A stretch of 64,000 nucleotides of DNA, taken from assembly GCF_004327355.1 (NCBI RefSeq), contig NZ_QJUM01000010.1:114955-178954 (forward strand), written 5' to 3'. Both the position numbers and the translations under genes were made by a program. This document shows, in pieces, positions 36,809 through 45,980 of the stretch (position 1 is the first letter of the stretch; each line of letters begins with the position of its first letter). The notes beneath the pieces are model-generated. The model searched no databases, was not told the origin of the DNA, and was given only the letters and a program-made list of their open reading frames with translations. This DNA is from Phytopseudomonas dryadis. GTDB lineage: Bacteria; Pseudomonadota; Gammaproteobacteria; Pseudomonadales; Pseudomonadaceae.

Positions 36809-37027
36809 ATGTACGTCTGCCTCTGCGAAGGTGTCACCGACGGTCAGATTCGTGAAGCGATCTATGAAGGTTGCTGCAGCTACCGTGATGTTCGCCAGAC
36901 CCTCGGCGTCGCCAGCCAATGTGGCAAATGCGCCTGCCTGGCCAAGCAGGTCGTTCGCGAAACCCTCGGCGAAGTCCAGCAAGGACAGGCACTGCTGGCC
37001 TACCCTGCAAATTTTGTTGCCGCCTGA
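36809..37027 (+). CDS. bfd: bacterioferritin-associated ferredoxin
   Basis: A 72-residue [2Fe-2S] protein that reduces the haem of BfrB to mobilise stored iron. Cysteine ligands are the CLC pair at residues 4 and 6 and CGKC at 38-41, with the family motif GVTDGQIREAIYEGCCSYRDVRQ. It is monocistronic: a Fur-like box lies upstream and a terminator lies 18 bases after the stop. Its partner gene bfrB is next, on the same strand. Confidence 0.96.
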   Translation: MYVCLCEGVTDGQIREAIYEGCCSYRDVRQTLGVASQCGKCACLAKQVVRETLGEVQQGQALLAYPANFVAA

Positions 37028-37045
37028 AATAACCCTTTCTTCAAG

Positions 37046-37071
37046 AACCGGATCCTGGATCCGGTTTTTTT
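37046..37071 (+). terminator. intrinsic terminator of bfd
   Basis: AACCGGATC-CTG-GATCCGGTT followed by T7: a perfect hairpin separating bfd from bfrB. Confidence 0.93.
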
Positions 37072-37234
37072 ATGCCTGAAATTCAATGAGTTAGCCCCAA
37101 GACGCATAACTTAAACACTCTCATTAATATTTATTTTTACTTATATTTCAATAACTTACGTTTGACAGCCAGCAATCGCAAGCCCAGAATTCGCCATCGG
37201 TTCACTATTTTCAGGCGAAGGCGGCCCAGCGACC

Positions 37235-37705
37235 ATGAAAGGCGACAAGAAAGTCATTCAACATTTGAACAAGATCCTCGGTAACGAGCTGGTCGCGATC
37301 AACCAGTATTTCTTGCACGCGCGCATGTACGAAGACTGGGGTCTGACCAAGCTCGGCAAGCATGAGTACCACGAGTCCATCGACGAGATGAAACACGCGG
37401 ACAAGCTCATCAAGCGCATCCTGTTTCTCGAAGGCCTGCCCAACCTGCAGGACCTGGGCAAGATCCTCATCGGCGAGAACACCCAGGAAATGCTCGAGTG
37501 CGACCTGAAGATCGAGCACAAGGCGCACATCGACCTGAAAGAAGCCATCGCCTACTGCGAGAGCATCGGCGACTACGCCAGCCGTGAACTGCTCGAAGAC
37601 ATCCTCTGCTCGGAAGAGGAACACATCGACTGGCTGGAAACCCAGTTGGGCCTGATCCGTGCCGTCGGCCTGCAGAACTACCTGCAGTCGCAGATGGACG
37701 AATAA
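37235..37705 (+). CDS. bfrB: bacterioferritin (BfrB type)
   Basis: A 156-residue haem-containing iron-storage subunit forming 24-mers. Haem-ligand Met52 (SIDEMKHAD) and ferroxidase residues Glu18, Glu51, His54, Glu94, Glu127 and His130 are in place. The 160 bases upstream are unusually AT-rich (37080-37160, TTAATATTTATTTTTACTTA), probably holding the promoter. It is paired with bfd as in P. aeruginosa. Confidence 0.96.
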   Translation: MKGDKKVIQHLNKILGNELVAINQYFLHARMYEDWGLTKLGKHEYHESIDEMKHADKLIKRILFLEGLPNLQDLGKILIGENTQEMLECDLKIEHKAHIDLKEAIAYCESIGDYASRELLEDILCSEEEHIDWLETQLGLIRAVGLQNYLQSQMDE

Positions 37706-37738
37706 AGCGGTCCCCGCCAGACAAACGCCGTTCGGGTA

Positions 37739-38311
37739 GGACCGTCGACCTCGGCGCGATGCGATGCGATGCGATGCGATCGTGGCCATCCCACAGAATC
37801 CGTGGCGTGGCCACCATTCGCCGCGGGGTCGCGGCTCCTACTGGATCGCGGCAAACCACCGCCCATGCAGGAGCGTCGACCTCGGCGCGATGCGATCGTG
37901 GCCATCATGCAGAATCCGTGGCGTGGCCACCATTCGCCGCGGGGTCGCGGCTGCTACGGGATTACGGCAAACCACCGCCCATGCAGGAGCGCCGACCTCG
38001 GCGCGATGCGATCATGGTCATCCCGCAGAATCCTTGGCGTGGCCACCATTCGCCGCGGGGTCGCGGCTCCCACCCGGTTCGCGGCAAACCACCGTTCGGG
38101 TAGGACCGTCGACCTCGGCGCGATGCGATCGTGGCCATCCCACAGAATCCGTGGCGTGGCCGCCATTCGCCGCGGGGTCGCGGCTCCCACCCGGTTCGCG
38201 GCAAACCACCGCTCGTGTAGGAGCGCCGACCTCGGCGCGATGCGATCGTGGTCATCCCACAGAATCCGTGGCGTGGCCACCATTCGCCGCGGGGTCGCGG
38301 CTGCTACGACG
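37739..38311. repeat. five-copy 117-bp tandem repeat array
   Basis: Units begin at 37739, 37870, 37986, 38103 and 38220. Each reads GGAGCG(T/C)CGACCTCGGCG, then ATGCGATCGTGG, then CCATTCGCCGCGGGGTCGCG and GGCTCCTAC-like bases, with GGCAAACCACCG as spacer. The first unit is 15 bases longer because GATGC is repeated four times in a row. Each unit can form a hairpin. Because 117 is a multiple of three, reading frames stay open on both strands, but no ribosome site or homologous protein is evident. Confidence 0.9.
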
Positions 38312-38367
38312 TCAAATCGTCCCGGCGCTTGCTTCCCGGATACAAAGGCCAGCAGAAAACGCCAGGC

Positions 38368-38444
38368 ATAAAAATTTCCGGGAGAATTTTTTAACGTCGT
38401 TGGCGACGGCCCGCAGGGTGGCCGCCAGGGATGGCAGGCCATAA
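38368..38444 (-). repeat. terminator-linked composite repeat, copy 4
   Basis: On the minus strand it reads ATGGCCTGCCATCCCTGGCG, a GGCCACCCTGCGGGCCG hairpin, GTCGCCAACGAC and a final AAAAAATTCTCCCGGAAATTTTT hairpin. It directly follows the fpr terminator T-tract, the same arrangement as copies 1 and 2. Confidence 0.75.
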
Positions 38445-38476
38445 AAAATCCGGAAGGCCGCGAGGCGTTCCGGATT
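38443..38476 (-). terminator. intrinsic terminator of fpr
   Basis: Minus strand AATCCGGAA (38476-38468) pairs with TTCCGGATT (38455-38447) and is followed by six T. It lies about 30 bases after the fpr stop. Confidence 0.88.
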
Positions 38477-38507
38477 CTTGTTGCTCGGGCCGACCGACCC
38501 GCGCCGC

Positions 38508-39287
38508 TTACTTCTCGACGAAGGCCCGCTCGATCAGGTAATCACCCGGCTCGCGCATGCGGGCGGAGACCTTGAGCCCGAAGCTGTCGAGCACCGCGCT
38601 GGTTTCGTCGAGCATGCTCGGGCTACCGCAGATCATCGCCCGGTCGTCCTGGGGATTGATCGGCGGCAGGCCGATGTCGGCGAACAGCTTGCCGCTGCGC
38701 ATCAGGTCGGTCAGACGGCCCTGGTTCTCGAACGGCTCGCGGGTCACGGTCGGGTAATAGATCAGCTTTTCCTTCAGCGCCTCGCCGAAGAACTCGTTCT
38801 GCGGCAGGTGCTCGGTGATGAATTCACGGTAGGCCACTTCGTTGACGTAGCGAACGCCGTGAACCAGGATGACCTTCTCGAAGCGTTCGTAGGTTTCCGG
38901 GTCCTGGATCACGCTCATGAACGGCGCCAGGCCGGTGCCGGTGCTGAGCAGGTACAGGTGCTTGCCCGGGTTGAGGTCATCGAGCACCAGAGTGCCGGTG
39001 GGCTTCTTGCTGATGATGATCTCGTCGCCTTCCTTGAGGTGCTGCAACTGCGAGGTCAGCGGGCCATCCGGCACCTTGATGCTGAAGAACTCCAGATGCT
39101 CTTCCCAGTTCGGGCTGGCGATGGAATAGGCGCGCATGAGCGGACGACCGTTTTCCTGCTGCAGGCCGATCATCACGAACTGGCCATTCTCGAAGCGCAG
39201 GCCCGGATCGCGGGTGCACTTGAAGCTGAACAGCGTATCGTTCCAGTGGTGAACACTGAGAACGCGTTCGTGGTTCATGTTGCTCAT
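38508..39287 (-). CDS. fpr: ferredoxin--NADP+ reductase
   Basis: A 259-residue FAD flavoenzyme that exchanges electrons between NADPH and ferredoxin or Bfd. FAD-binding RAYSIASPNWEEHLEFFSIKV and the NADP-binding LSTGTGLAPFMSVIQDPE are intact, and the C-terminus ends FVEK as in Pseudomonas FprA. The start at 39287 follows AGGAG. It is divergent from finR, 120 bases apart; in P. putida FinR activates fpr under oxidative stress. Bfd encoded at 36809 is a probable partner. Confidence 0.96.
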   Translation of the reverse strand: MSNMNHERVLSVHHWNDTLFSFKCTRDPGLRFENGQFVMIGLQQENGRPLMRAYSIASPNWEEHLEFFSIKVPDGPLTSQLQHLKEGDEIIISKKPTGTLVLDDLNPGKHLYLLSTGTGLAPFMSVIQDPETYERFEKVILVHGVRYVNEVAYREFITEHLPQNEFFGEALKEKLIYYPTVTREPFENQGRLTDLMRSGKLFADIGLPPINPQDDRAMICGSPSMLDETSAVLDSFGLKVSARMREPGDYLIERAFVEK

Positions 39288-39407
39288 CGATGGACTCCTG
39301 AAAACTTCACGGGCGCTGAAGCGTAAGCGCAATTGCGTGGCATTCTAATAGCGGCAAGAATATCTGTTAAATGAATTATCAAGATATAGGTTATCGGTTA
39401 TATAGAT

Positions 39408-40334
39408 ATGCGATTTACCCTCCGTCAGCTCCAGGTATTCGTTGCCGTCGCTCAGCAGGAGAGTGTTTCCCGCGCCGCCGGTCTGCTCGCGCTCTCGCAA
39501 TCGGCGGCCAGCACCTCCATCACCGAACTGGAGCGGCAATCCAGCTGCCAGCTGTTCGACCGTGCCGGCAAACGCCTGAGCCTCAACGCCCTCGGCCGGC
39601 AACTGCTGCCGCAAGCCGTGGCCCTGCTCGACCAGGCCAAGGAGATCGAGGATCTGCTCAACGGCAAATCGGGCTTCGGCTCTCTGGCGGTGGGCGCCAC
39701 CCTGACCATCGGCAACTACCTGGCGACCCTGCTGATCGGCAGCTTCATGAAGGTGCACCCGGAAAGCCAGGTGAAACTGCATGTACAGAACACTGCGAAT
39801 ATCGTGCAACAAGTCGCCCACTATGAAATTGACCTGGGTCTAATCGAAGGCGATTGCAGCCATCCGGACATCGAGGTACAGGGCTGGGTCGAAGATGAAC
39901 TGGTGGTGTTCTGCGCCCCCCAGCATCCATTGGCGCGGCGCGGCCACGCCAGCATGAAGGAGCTGACCGGCGAGGCCTGGATCCTGCGCGAGCAGGGTTC
40001 GGGAACCCGCCTGACCTTCGACCAGGCCATGCGTCACCACTCCGATGCCCTGGATATCCGCCTGGAGCTGGAGCACACCGAAGCGATCAAGCGCGCCGTG
40101 GAGTCGGGATTGGGCATCAGCTGCATTTCCCGCCTGGCCCTGCGCGATGCCTTCCGCCGCGGCAGCCTGGTGGCCGTGGAAACCCCGGATCTGGATCTGC
40201 GCCGGCAGTTCTATTTCATCTGGCACAAACAGAAGTACCAGACCGCCGCCATGCGCGAGTTCCTCGAGCTGTGCCGGGCGCTGACCGCCGGCATCAGGCG
40301 CAGCGACGAGATCGTGCTGCCCAGGGTCTGTTGA
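39408..40334 (+). CDS. finR: LysR-type regulator FinR
   Basis: A 308-residue LysR-family regulator. The N-terminal helix-turn-helix is MRFTLRQLQVFVAVAQQESVSRAAGLLALSQ-like, and the ligand domain covers residues 90-300 (LAVGATLTIGNYLATLLIGSF). Divergence from fpr matches the finR-fpr pair in P. putida and P. aeruginosa, so it should activate fpr and repress itself. The intergenic region is AT-rich (TTATCAAGATATAGGTTATC), fitting a LysR operator plus two promoters. Confidence 0.9.
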   Translation: MRFTLRQLQVFVAVAQQESVSRAAGLLALSQSAASTSITELERQSSCQLFDRAGKRLSLNALGRQLLPQAVALLDQAKEIEDLLNGKSGFGSLAVGATLTIGNYLATLLIGSFMKVHPESQVKLHVQNTANIVQQVAHYEIDLGLIEGDCSHPDIEVQGWVEDELVVFCAPQHPLARRGHASMKELTGEAWILREQGSGTRLTFDQAMRHHSDALDIRLELEHTEAIKRAVESGLGISCISRLALRDAFRRGSLVAVETPDLDLRRQFYFIWHKQKYQTAAMREFLELCRALTAGIRRSDEIVLPRVC

Positions 40335-40379
40335 CGGTTCAACGCAGCGCAGAAACGTCAACAGCCCTAGAGGGGGCAC

Positions 40380-40745
40380 TCACCCCAGCAGAATGACGGC
40401 CCACACGCTGGCGATCAGCGTCAGGGATACCAGTTGGGCGGCACTGCCCATGTCCTTGGCACTCTTGGACAGTGGGTGAAGATCCAGGGAGATGCGATCG
40501 ATGGCCGCTTCCACCGCCGAGTTGAGCAATTCGACGATCAGCGCCAGCAGGCACACCGCCACCATCAACGCCCGCTCGCCGCGGCTGACATCCAGCCACA
40601 GCGCCAGGGGGATCAGCAGCGCATTGAGCAGCAGCAGTTGGCGGAACGCCGCTTCGCCACGGAATGCCGCCCGCAGACCATCCAGCGAATAGCCGGCGGC
40701 ATTGAGGATACGCCTGATCCCGGTTTGTCCTTTGAATGGCGACAT
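40380..40745 (-). CDS. dgkA: diacylglycerol kinase
   Basis: A 121-residue inner-membrane enzyme with three transmembrane helices that phosphorylates diacylglycerol for phospholipid recycling. The signature VELLNSAVEAAIDRIS is intact, with the amphipathic N-terminus GIRRILNAAGYSLDGLRAAFRGEAAFRQ. It lies beside erdR on the same strand, as at PA3603-PA3604. Confidence 0.96.
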   Translation of the reverse strand: MSPFKGQTGIRRILNAAGYSLDGLRAAFRGEAAFRQLLLLNALLIPLALWLDVSRGERALMVAVCLLALIVELLNSAVEAAIDRISLDLHPLSKSAKDMGSAAQLVSLTLIASVWAVILLG

Positions 40746-40825
40746 CTACGTTCAACCGCTGCGGAAAGGGCCGGCAGATTAGGGGCAGTGCCCGCTTCAG
40801 CGCAAGCGGTGTTGAGCGCAGCGGG

Positions 40826-41485
40826 CTAGGCGGAGGACGCCGCGGGAATGGACTCCAGCTGCTGCAGCAACAAGGCCGCCTGGGTCCGCGTACGCACGCC
40901 GAGCTTGCGGAAGATCGCCGTGACATGCGCCTTGACCGTGGCCTCGGAAACGCTCAACTCATAGGCGATCTGCTTGTTCAGCAGGCCTTCGCAGACCATG
41001 GTCAACACGCGGAACTGCTGCGGCGTCAGGCTGGCCAGACCCGCGCTGGCGGCCTTCGCCTCGGCCGATACGCTGGCCGCTTCCTCGGTCTGCTGCGGCC
41101 ACCAGACATCGCCGTCGAGCACCTGGCGCACCGCCTGCTGGATGACTTCCAGGGAACTGGACTTGGGAATGAAACCGCTGGCGCCGAACTCGCGCGAGCG
41201 CGCCACCACCGCCGACTCCTCCTGGGCGGAAATCATCACCACCGGGATCTGCGGATACTGCCCGCGCAGCAGAACCAGGCCGGAAAAACCGTAGGCGCCC
41301 GGCATGTTCAGGTCGAGCAGGACCAGATCCCAGTCGGTCTTCTCCCCAAGGCGGCTTTCCAGCTCGGCGATACTGGCCGCCTCGACCAGGTTGACACCCG
41401 CGCCCAGGCCCAGGGTCAGGGCCTGTTGCAGGGCACTACGAAACAACGGGTGATCGTCAGCTATCAGGATTTCATAAGCGACCAT
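40826..41485 (-). CDS. erdR: LuxR/NarL-type response regulator ErdR
   Basis: A 219-residue regulator. The receiver domain has phosphoacceptor Asp58 (LVLLDLNMPG) with the acidic pair at 10-11, and Lys near SGFIPKSSSLEVI. The C-terminal LuxR HTH is LTPQQFRVLTMVCEGLLNKQIAYELSVSEATVKAHVTAIFRKLG. Next to dgkA it matches PA3604 (ErdR/EraR), which controls ethanol oxidation and acetate use in P. aeruginosa. Start at 41485; an in-frame upstream ATG is not supported by a ribosome site. Confidence 0.87.
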   Translation of the reverse strand: MVAYEILIADDHPLFRSALQQALTLGLGAGVNLVEAASIAELESRLGEKTDWDLVLLDLNMPGAYGFSGLVLLRGQYPQIPVVMISAQEESAVVARSREFGASGFIPKSSSLEVIQQAVRQVLDGDVWWPQQTEEAASVSAEAKAASAGLASLTPQQFRVLTMVCEGLLNKQIAYELSVSEATVKAHVTAIFRKLGVRTRTQAALLLQQLESIPAASSA

Positions 41486-41659
41486 GGCAGATCCTGTTCT
41501 TTTTATAGGCATACCGTGCGGCACGTTCCGTCGCCTGCACTGGGTACTGCGGTCTGGCGTACATGCCCGCAGCGGCGTCCAGCATGCCCAGCACGGCCGG
41601 GGTGGTCAAGCGCGATGCTTTACGGCAAAGTCTGCGCCCCCGCAGCCGAGAGCCCGATC

Positions 41660-42562
41660 ATGCCAAACCACGCCCTGCGCGCCGACCTGTTGATGCTGCT
41701 GACCGCGCTGATCTGGGGCTCGGCTTTCGTCGCCCAGCGCCTGGGGATGGACGCCATCGGCCCGTTTCTCTACAGCGGGTTGCGCTTCGCCCTGGCCGTG
41801 CTCATCCTGCTCCCGCTGATCCTGCTGCTGCATCGGCGTTCCGCTCGCAAGCCCGCCAGGGTGCTGAGCCAGCCCCTCTTGCTGGGCGGTTGCCTGATGG
41901 GCGCGGTACTGGCCCTGGGCATCAACCTGCAACAGGTCGGGCTGTTGTTCACCAGCGTCACCAATGCCGGCTTCATCACCGGCCTGTACGTCATCGTCGT
42001 GCCGCTGCTCGGCCTGTTTCTCGGCCACAAGACCGGCCTCGGCATCTGGCTGGGCGCGTCACTGGCGGTGGTTGGCATGTTCCTGCTCAGTGTCGGGGAC
42101 GGCTTTCAGGTCGCCGCCGGCGACTGGCTGCAACTGGCCGGGGCCTTCGTCTGGGGCGTGCATGTGCTGCTGGTGGGCTTTTTCGCCGGACGCCACGACC
42201 CGCTGCTGCTGGCCATCGTACAGTTCGCCACCTGCGCCTTCATCAGCCTGCTGCTGGCCTGGATCTTCGAGGATCTGCGCGACGCCTCGATCATCGCCGC
42301 GGCGCCGGCGATTCTCTATGGCGGCGTCTTCGGCGTGGCGGTGGGCTTCACCCTGCAGGTGGTGGCGCAGAAGCACGCCATCGCCTCCCACGCGGCGATC
42401 ATTCTTTCCCTGGAGGCGGTATTCGCGGCGCTCGCCGGAGCGCTGCTACTGGGAGAGTCGCTTGCCGTACGCGGCTACATCGGTTGCGCGCTGATGTTCG
42501 CCGGCATGCTGCTGGCGCAGCTGTGGCCGAAAAGCCTCCAAGCCGTTACAGAAAGGTCTTGA
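41660..42562 (+). CDS. EamA-family (DMT superfamily) transporter
   Basis: A 300-residue protein with ten hydrophobic segments and two EamA repeats (ADLLMLLTALIWGSAFVAQRLG at the start of repeat 1; GDWLQLAGAFVWGVHVLLVG at the start of repeat 2). Members export amino acids, nucleobases or metabolites; the substrate cannot be told. An upstream in-frame ATG at 41617 would add 14 residues. The 3' end overlaps the convergent DTW gene by 17 bases. Confidence 0.88.
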   Translation: MPNHALRADLLMLLTALIWGSAFVAQRLGMDAIGPFLYSGLRFALAVLILLPLILLLHRRSARKPARVLSQPLLLGGCLMGAVLALGINLQQVGLLFTSVTNAGFITGLYVIVVPLLGLFLGHKTGLGIWLGASLAVVGMFLLSVGDGFQVAAGDWLQLAGAFVWGVHVLLVGFFAGRHDPLLLAIVQFATCAFISLLLAWIFEDLRDASIIAAAPAILYGGVFGVAVGFTLQVVAQKHAIASHAAIILSLEAVFAALAGALLLGESLAVRGYIGCALMFAGMLLAQLWPKSLQAVTERS

Positions 42563-43256
42563 GCCGCTGGTGCAGCGCATCCTCCAGGTCGACGGCGCGC
42601 GGCGCCTTGGCCGCCAGGTAGTGCTGGCTGAACACATCCAGGTAGGCGTTCAGGGCATCGGCGGCGCGGACATCGCCGGCCAGCTCCAGGCACAAGGCGG
42701 CAACCTCGGCGGTGCACAGGTGATCGTCGCGCTTGGAACGGCGCAGGCGATAGCGCGACAGGGTTTCCGGCTGCAGGCCGAGTACCGGTAGGCGATCCAG
42801 GTACGGACTCTTGCGAAACATCTTGCGCGCCTGCGTCCAGGTCGCATCGAGCAGCACGAACAGCGGGCGCCTGCCCTCCTCCACCTGCACCGAGCTCACC
42901 ACGCGCTCGGGCCCGGCATATTCTCCCGGAAAGACCAGGTAAGGCTGCCACTGCGGGTCATCGAGCAAAGCCGGCAACTGGGCGTCGACCTCGGTGCGCG
43001 ACCAGCCGAATGCCGAGGTGTCCTCGATCACATCGGCGATCAGCCAGCCGGTATTGCTCGGCTTGAGCGCTTCGACATCGTGCATCAGCAGGCATACGCC
43101 CGACGCCGCCGACACCTGCGGGCGCCAGGCGCACAGGCAGTGGCTGCGCGCCAGACGGCAGGCCGGGCAACGCTCGGCCTTGGAGCCACGCGCCAGGAAC
43201 GGCTTGGCGCTGCGGGCCAGGCGCGCGGCGCGCAAGACGGCAACGGCGTGGCTCAC
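42546..43256 (-). CDS. DTW-domain tRNA-uridine aminocarboxypropyltransferase
   Basis: A 236-residue protein read from GTG at 43256. The N-terminal zinc cysteines are CPACRLARSHCLC. The SPOUT-like DTW domain has LLDATWTQARKMFRKSP and RYRLRRSKRDDHLCTAEVAALCL. DTW enzymes (TapT/TuaA) install acp3U in the variable or D-loop of tRNA. The start is uncertain: GTG is chosen because translation from it aligns with Pseudomonas relatives as I recall them; an ATG 48 bases further upstream also exists. Confidence 0.88.
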   Translation of the reverse strand: MSHAVAVLRAARLARSAKPFLARGSKAERCPACRLARSHCLCAWRPQVSAASGVCLLMHDVEALKPSNTGWLIADVIEDTSAFGWSRTEVDAQLPALLDDPQWQPYLVFPGEYAGPERVVSSVQVEEGRRPLFVLLDATWTQARKMFRKSPYLDRLPVLGLQPETLSRYRLRRSKRDDHLCTAEVAALCLELAGDVRAADALNAYLDVFSQHYLAAKAPRAVDLEDALHQRLKTFL

Positions 43257-43399
43257 GGCTGCGCCCCCCGACAGGCCGGCGCGCACGATTGCAGGGGCGA
43301 ACACGGGTGGTGACGGAGCTGAGCGAGTAAAGGCATGGTCGGCGCAGGCAGGGAACGGGCGCGCAGTTTACCAGCCAGCGCGCCGGCCAGGGTTAGAAG

Positions 43400-43610
43400 C
43401 TATGTCAGATAAGTTTTTTGTAGGAACAGAGGGCGCCTGCAGAAGAGCGGCAAACCGCCGACCGTTGTAAGAGCGTCGACCTCGGCGCGATGCGATCGTG
43501 GCCATCACACAAAGCGTGTCACGGCCGCCAATCGCCGCGGGGTCGCGGCTCCTACAGAGCCAGGGCAAGCCGCCGTTTTGCAGACCAAATGCTTAACTGA
43601 ATGGTATTAC
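43400..43610. repeat. TAAG-ended MITE-like element, copy A
   Basis: About 210 bases. The left end is TGTCAGATAAGTTTTTTGTAG and the right end is AAATGCTTAACTGAATGG, imperfect inverted repeats of each other. The interior has the GAGCGTCGACCTCGGCGCGAT ... CGCGGGGTCGCGGCTCCTAC-type palindrome. It closely matches 52781-52992. No coding capacity. The rest of 43257-43837 shows no gene beyond the presumed promoter of the next one. Confidence 0.78.
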
Positions 43611-43837
43611 GCCACTGCGGCCAGCGAGCGGTTGTCGCCGCGGTTGGCCCCTGCGGAGGTCTGACGAAACAGCAGGTCAGTTGCACCGACTCCAGGTTGT
43701 GGATCGAGGATGCCGGCAGCAAGAAACGGCCCCCATTGATAACATCGCTACAATCAGCATCCGCTCGGCTATACGCCGAAACGAACATAAAGGGTCGGTA
43801 CGGGTCTATACCGACCACAGCCTTCAGGAGTTTCCCA

Positions 43838-44239
43838 ATGCCGCGCTTCGCCCTGTCCGCCCTGCTTATCGCCTTGTCGTTTCCAGTGGCGCACGCCGCT
43901 TCGCTCAAAAGTCACGAGCTGACGCAGATGCTGGAAAAAGTGGCGCGGGAAAGCAGCGTCGGCACGCCGCGCGCCATCAACGAGGACATCCTCGACCAGG
44001 GTTACACCGTCGAAGGCAACGAACTGATCAACCATCTCAGCGTTCGCCCCGGGCACGCCGCGCAGATGCGCGGCAACCCCGATACGGTTCGCGCGCAGCT
44101 GGCCAACAGCGTCTGCAGCAACGCCGGCTACCGTCGCCTGCTGGTGAGCGGCGCGGTGCTCAGTTATCAATTCAGTGAAATCCAGAGTAACCGCCCGGTC
44201 ACCACCGAGCGTTTCAGCAGGGGTGATTGCAGCCTGTAA
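43838..44239 (+). CDS. small secreted protein, PA3611-like by position
   Basis: A 133-residue protein with a Sec signal (MPRFALSALLIALSFPVAHA, cut before ASLKS) and CAGGAG at good spacing. The mature part (HELTQMLEKVARESSVGTPRAINEDILDQGYTVEGNELINHLSVRPGHAAQMRGN) contains two cysteines (VCSNAGYRR and RGDCSL) that may form a disulfide. Gene order between the DTW gene and recX suggests it corresponds to PA3611, a secreted protein of known fold but unclear function. Homology is not verified. Confidence 0.65.
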   Translation: MPRFALSALLIALSFPVAHAASLKSHELTQMLEKVARESSVGTPRAINEDILDQGYTVEGNELINHLSVRPGHAAQMRGNPDTVRAQLANSVCSNAGYRRLLVSGAVLSYQFSEIQSNRPVTTERFSRGDCSL

Positions 44240-44329
44240 TGCCGGTGCAACGCCTTGCACGGCACACCCCGCAGCCCGGGGTCGCTGCCGGGCGCTGAAG
44301 CAGAGTGCCGCGGCACAAGGAGAAATAGA

Positions 44330-45421
44330 ATGTCTTACGAACCGGACGCCCACCTGTCCCGCCACGTCCAGACCACCGGCCCGGAACTGGCCGATAGACT
44401 CGACGAACTGGCCGCCCAGATCGTTCCCCCGAACAGCCCGAACCTTGCGCTGTACCGGGAAATGCTGACCACCGTGGTGCGCATGGCCCAGGCCGATCGC
44501 AATCGCTGGGATGCCAAGATCATGCTGCAGACCCTGCGCGAAATGGAGCAGGCCTTCAGTGTGCTGGAACGCTTCAAGCGACGCCGCAAGGTCACCGTCT
44601 TCGGCTCCGCACGCACTCCGCCCGGCCATCCGGTGTATGCGCTGGCCCGGGACCTGGGCGCCACCCTGGCGCGTTACGACCTGATGGTCATCACCGGGGC
44701 CGGCGGCGGCATCATGGCGGCGGCCCATGAGGGGGCTGGCCGGGAAAACAGCCTGGGCTTCAACATCACCCTGCCGTTCGAACAGAGCGCCAATGCCACC
44801 ATGCAAGGCAGCGACAACCTGCTGTCCTTCCACTTCTTCTTTCTGCGCAAGCTGTTCTTCGTCAAGGAGGCCGACGCACTGGTACTCTGCCCCGGCGGCT
44901 TCGGCACCCTGGACGAAGCCCTCGAAGTGATCACCCTGATCCAGACCGGTAAAAGCCCGCTGGTTCCGGTGGTACTGCTCGACGAGCCCGGCGGCAACTT
45001 CTGGCAGAGCCTGATCGACTACATCCAGCAGAACCTCGACAGCAACGGCTACATCCTCGCCAGCGACATGAACCTGATGCGGCTGGTCTACAGCGTCGAA
45101 GACGCGGCCGAGGAAATCGCCCGTTTCTACAGCAATTTCCACTCCAGCCGCTGGCTGAAGGATCAGTTCGTCATCCGCCTCAACCACGCGCTGACCGATG
45201 AAGCCCTGGAATACCTGAACCAGAACTTCGTCGACCTGTGCAAAAGCGGAGGCTTCCAGCAGCAGCCCTGCTGCGCATCGGAACAGGACGAACCGGAACT
45301 GCGCAACCTGCCACGCCTGGCCTTCGCCTTCAGCGGACGCAGCGCCGGCAGGCTGCGTGAACTGCTCAACACCCTCAACCAGCCACGGTACTGGCGCCAG
45401 GACAGCACCCGCAAAGGGTAG
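44330..45421 (+). CDS. LOG-family (TIGR00730-like) protein
   Basis: A 363-residue protein with a LOG/lysine-decarboxylase-like Rossmann core: ITGAGGGIMAAAHEGA and the active-site motif PGGFGTLDEALEVITLIQTGK. Such proteins hydrolyse nucleotide 5'-monophosphates such as AMP or cytokinin ribotides to base plus ribose-phosphate. Helical extensions flank the core (1-90 and 260-363), longer than the 190-residue minimal LOG. AAGGAGAAATAGA precedes the ATG. Substrate is not predictable from sequence. Confidence 0.88.
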   Translation: MSYEPDAHLSRHVQTTGPELADRLDELAAQIVPPNSPNLALYREMLTTVVRMAQADRNRWDAKIMLQTLREMEQAFSVLERFKRRRKVTVFGSARTPPGHPVYALARDLGATLARYDLMVITGAGGGIMAAAHEGAGRENSLGFNITLPFEQSANATMQGSDNLLSFHFFFLRKLFFVKEADALVLCPGGFGTLDEALEVITLIQTGKSPLVPVVLLDEPGGNFWQSLIDYIQQNLDSNGYILASDMNLMRLVYSVEDAAEEIARFYSNFHSSRWLKDQFVIRLNHALTDEALEYLNQNFVDLCKSGGFQQQPCCASEQDEPELRNLPRLAFAFSGRSAGRLRELLNTLNQPRYWRQDSTRKG

Positions 45422-45506
45422 CGGCACAGCCTGGAGCGGCAAAGGTGTCGGGGAATGGGGCGGGGCTTGAAGGGCTGGAGGTGCTCAGGCGCTCATCGAC
45501 GGTTGG

Positions 45507-45971
45507 CTACTCATCGCCCGCGCCGCGCAGCAGTTGCCCCACCAGATCCATGGGATAACCGCGATAACCGAGAAAGCGCCCCTGCCGGGCACGCTCGCGG
45601 ACATCCCTGGGCAACTCGCCGGCGAACTTGCGTTGCCAGGTTTCCCGCAGCGCTTCGCGCCAATCGATACCGCTGTCGCGCAGGGCCTGGTCGACATCGG
45701 CACGGGCCAGACCCCGCTGGACCAGCTCCTCGCGGATACGCAACGGCCCATGCCCGGAACGGGCACGGTAGCTGACGAAACTCTCGAGATAACGTGCTTC
45801 GGACAACAGCCCTTCTTCGCCGAGGCGATCGAGGGCCGTGTCGATATGCTCATCACTGGCGCCACGCTGACGCAGCTTACGCGCCAGCTCGACACGACCA
45901 TGCTCGCGGCGCGCCAACAGGTCCATCGCGGCATGGCGCACCGCAAGCAGGTTGTCCAGTATCACGGGCAC
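45507..45971 (-). CDS. recX: RecA regulatory protein RecX
   Basis: A 154-residue three-helix-repeat protein that limits RecA filament growth. Motifs: [61 protein letters not shown]. It begins (GTG at 45971) nine bases after the recA stop and is read as part of the recA transcript. An alternative GTG lies two codons later. Convergent with the LOG gene. Confidence 0.93.
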   Translation of the reverse strand: MPVILDNLLAVRHAAMDLLARREHGRVELARKLRQRGASDEHIDTALDRLGEEGLLSEARYLESFVSYRARSGHGPLRIREELVQRGLARADVDQALRDSGIDWREALRETWQRKFAGELPRDVRERARQGRFLGYRGYPMDLVGQLLRGAGDE

Positions 45972-45980
45972 GGAGCTGAA

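Noticed and set aside
37739..38311. Possible CRISPR array
   Set aside because: Units are about 117 bp, conserved along their whole length, with no variable spacers of 30-40 bp and no cas genes. The same applies to 15496-15990 and 63408-63880.
37764..38444. Three overlapping frames of 160-226 codons through the tandem array
   Set aside because: They exist because the repeat period is a multiple of three; translation gives tandem repeats of a sequence lacking a ribosome site, and the opposite strand is open as well.
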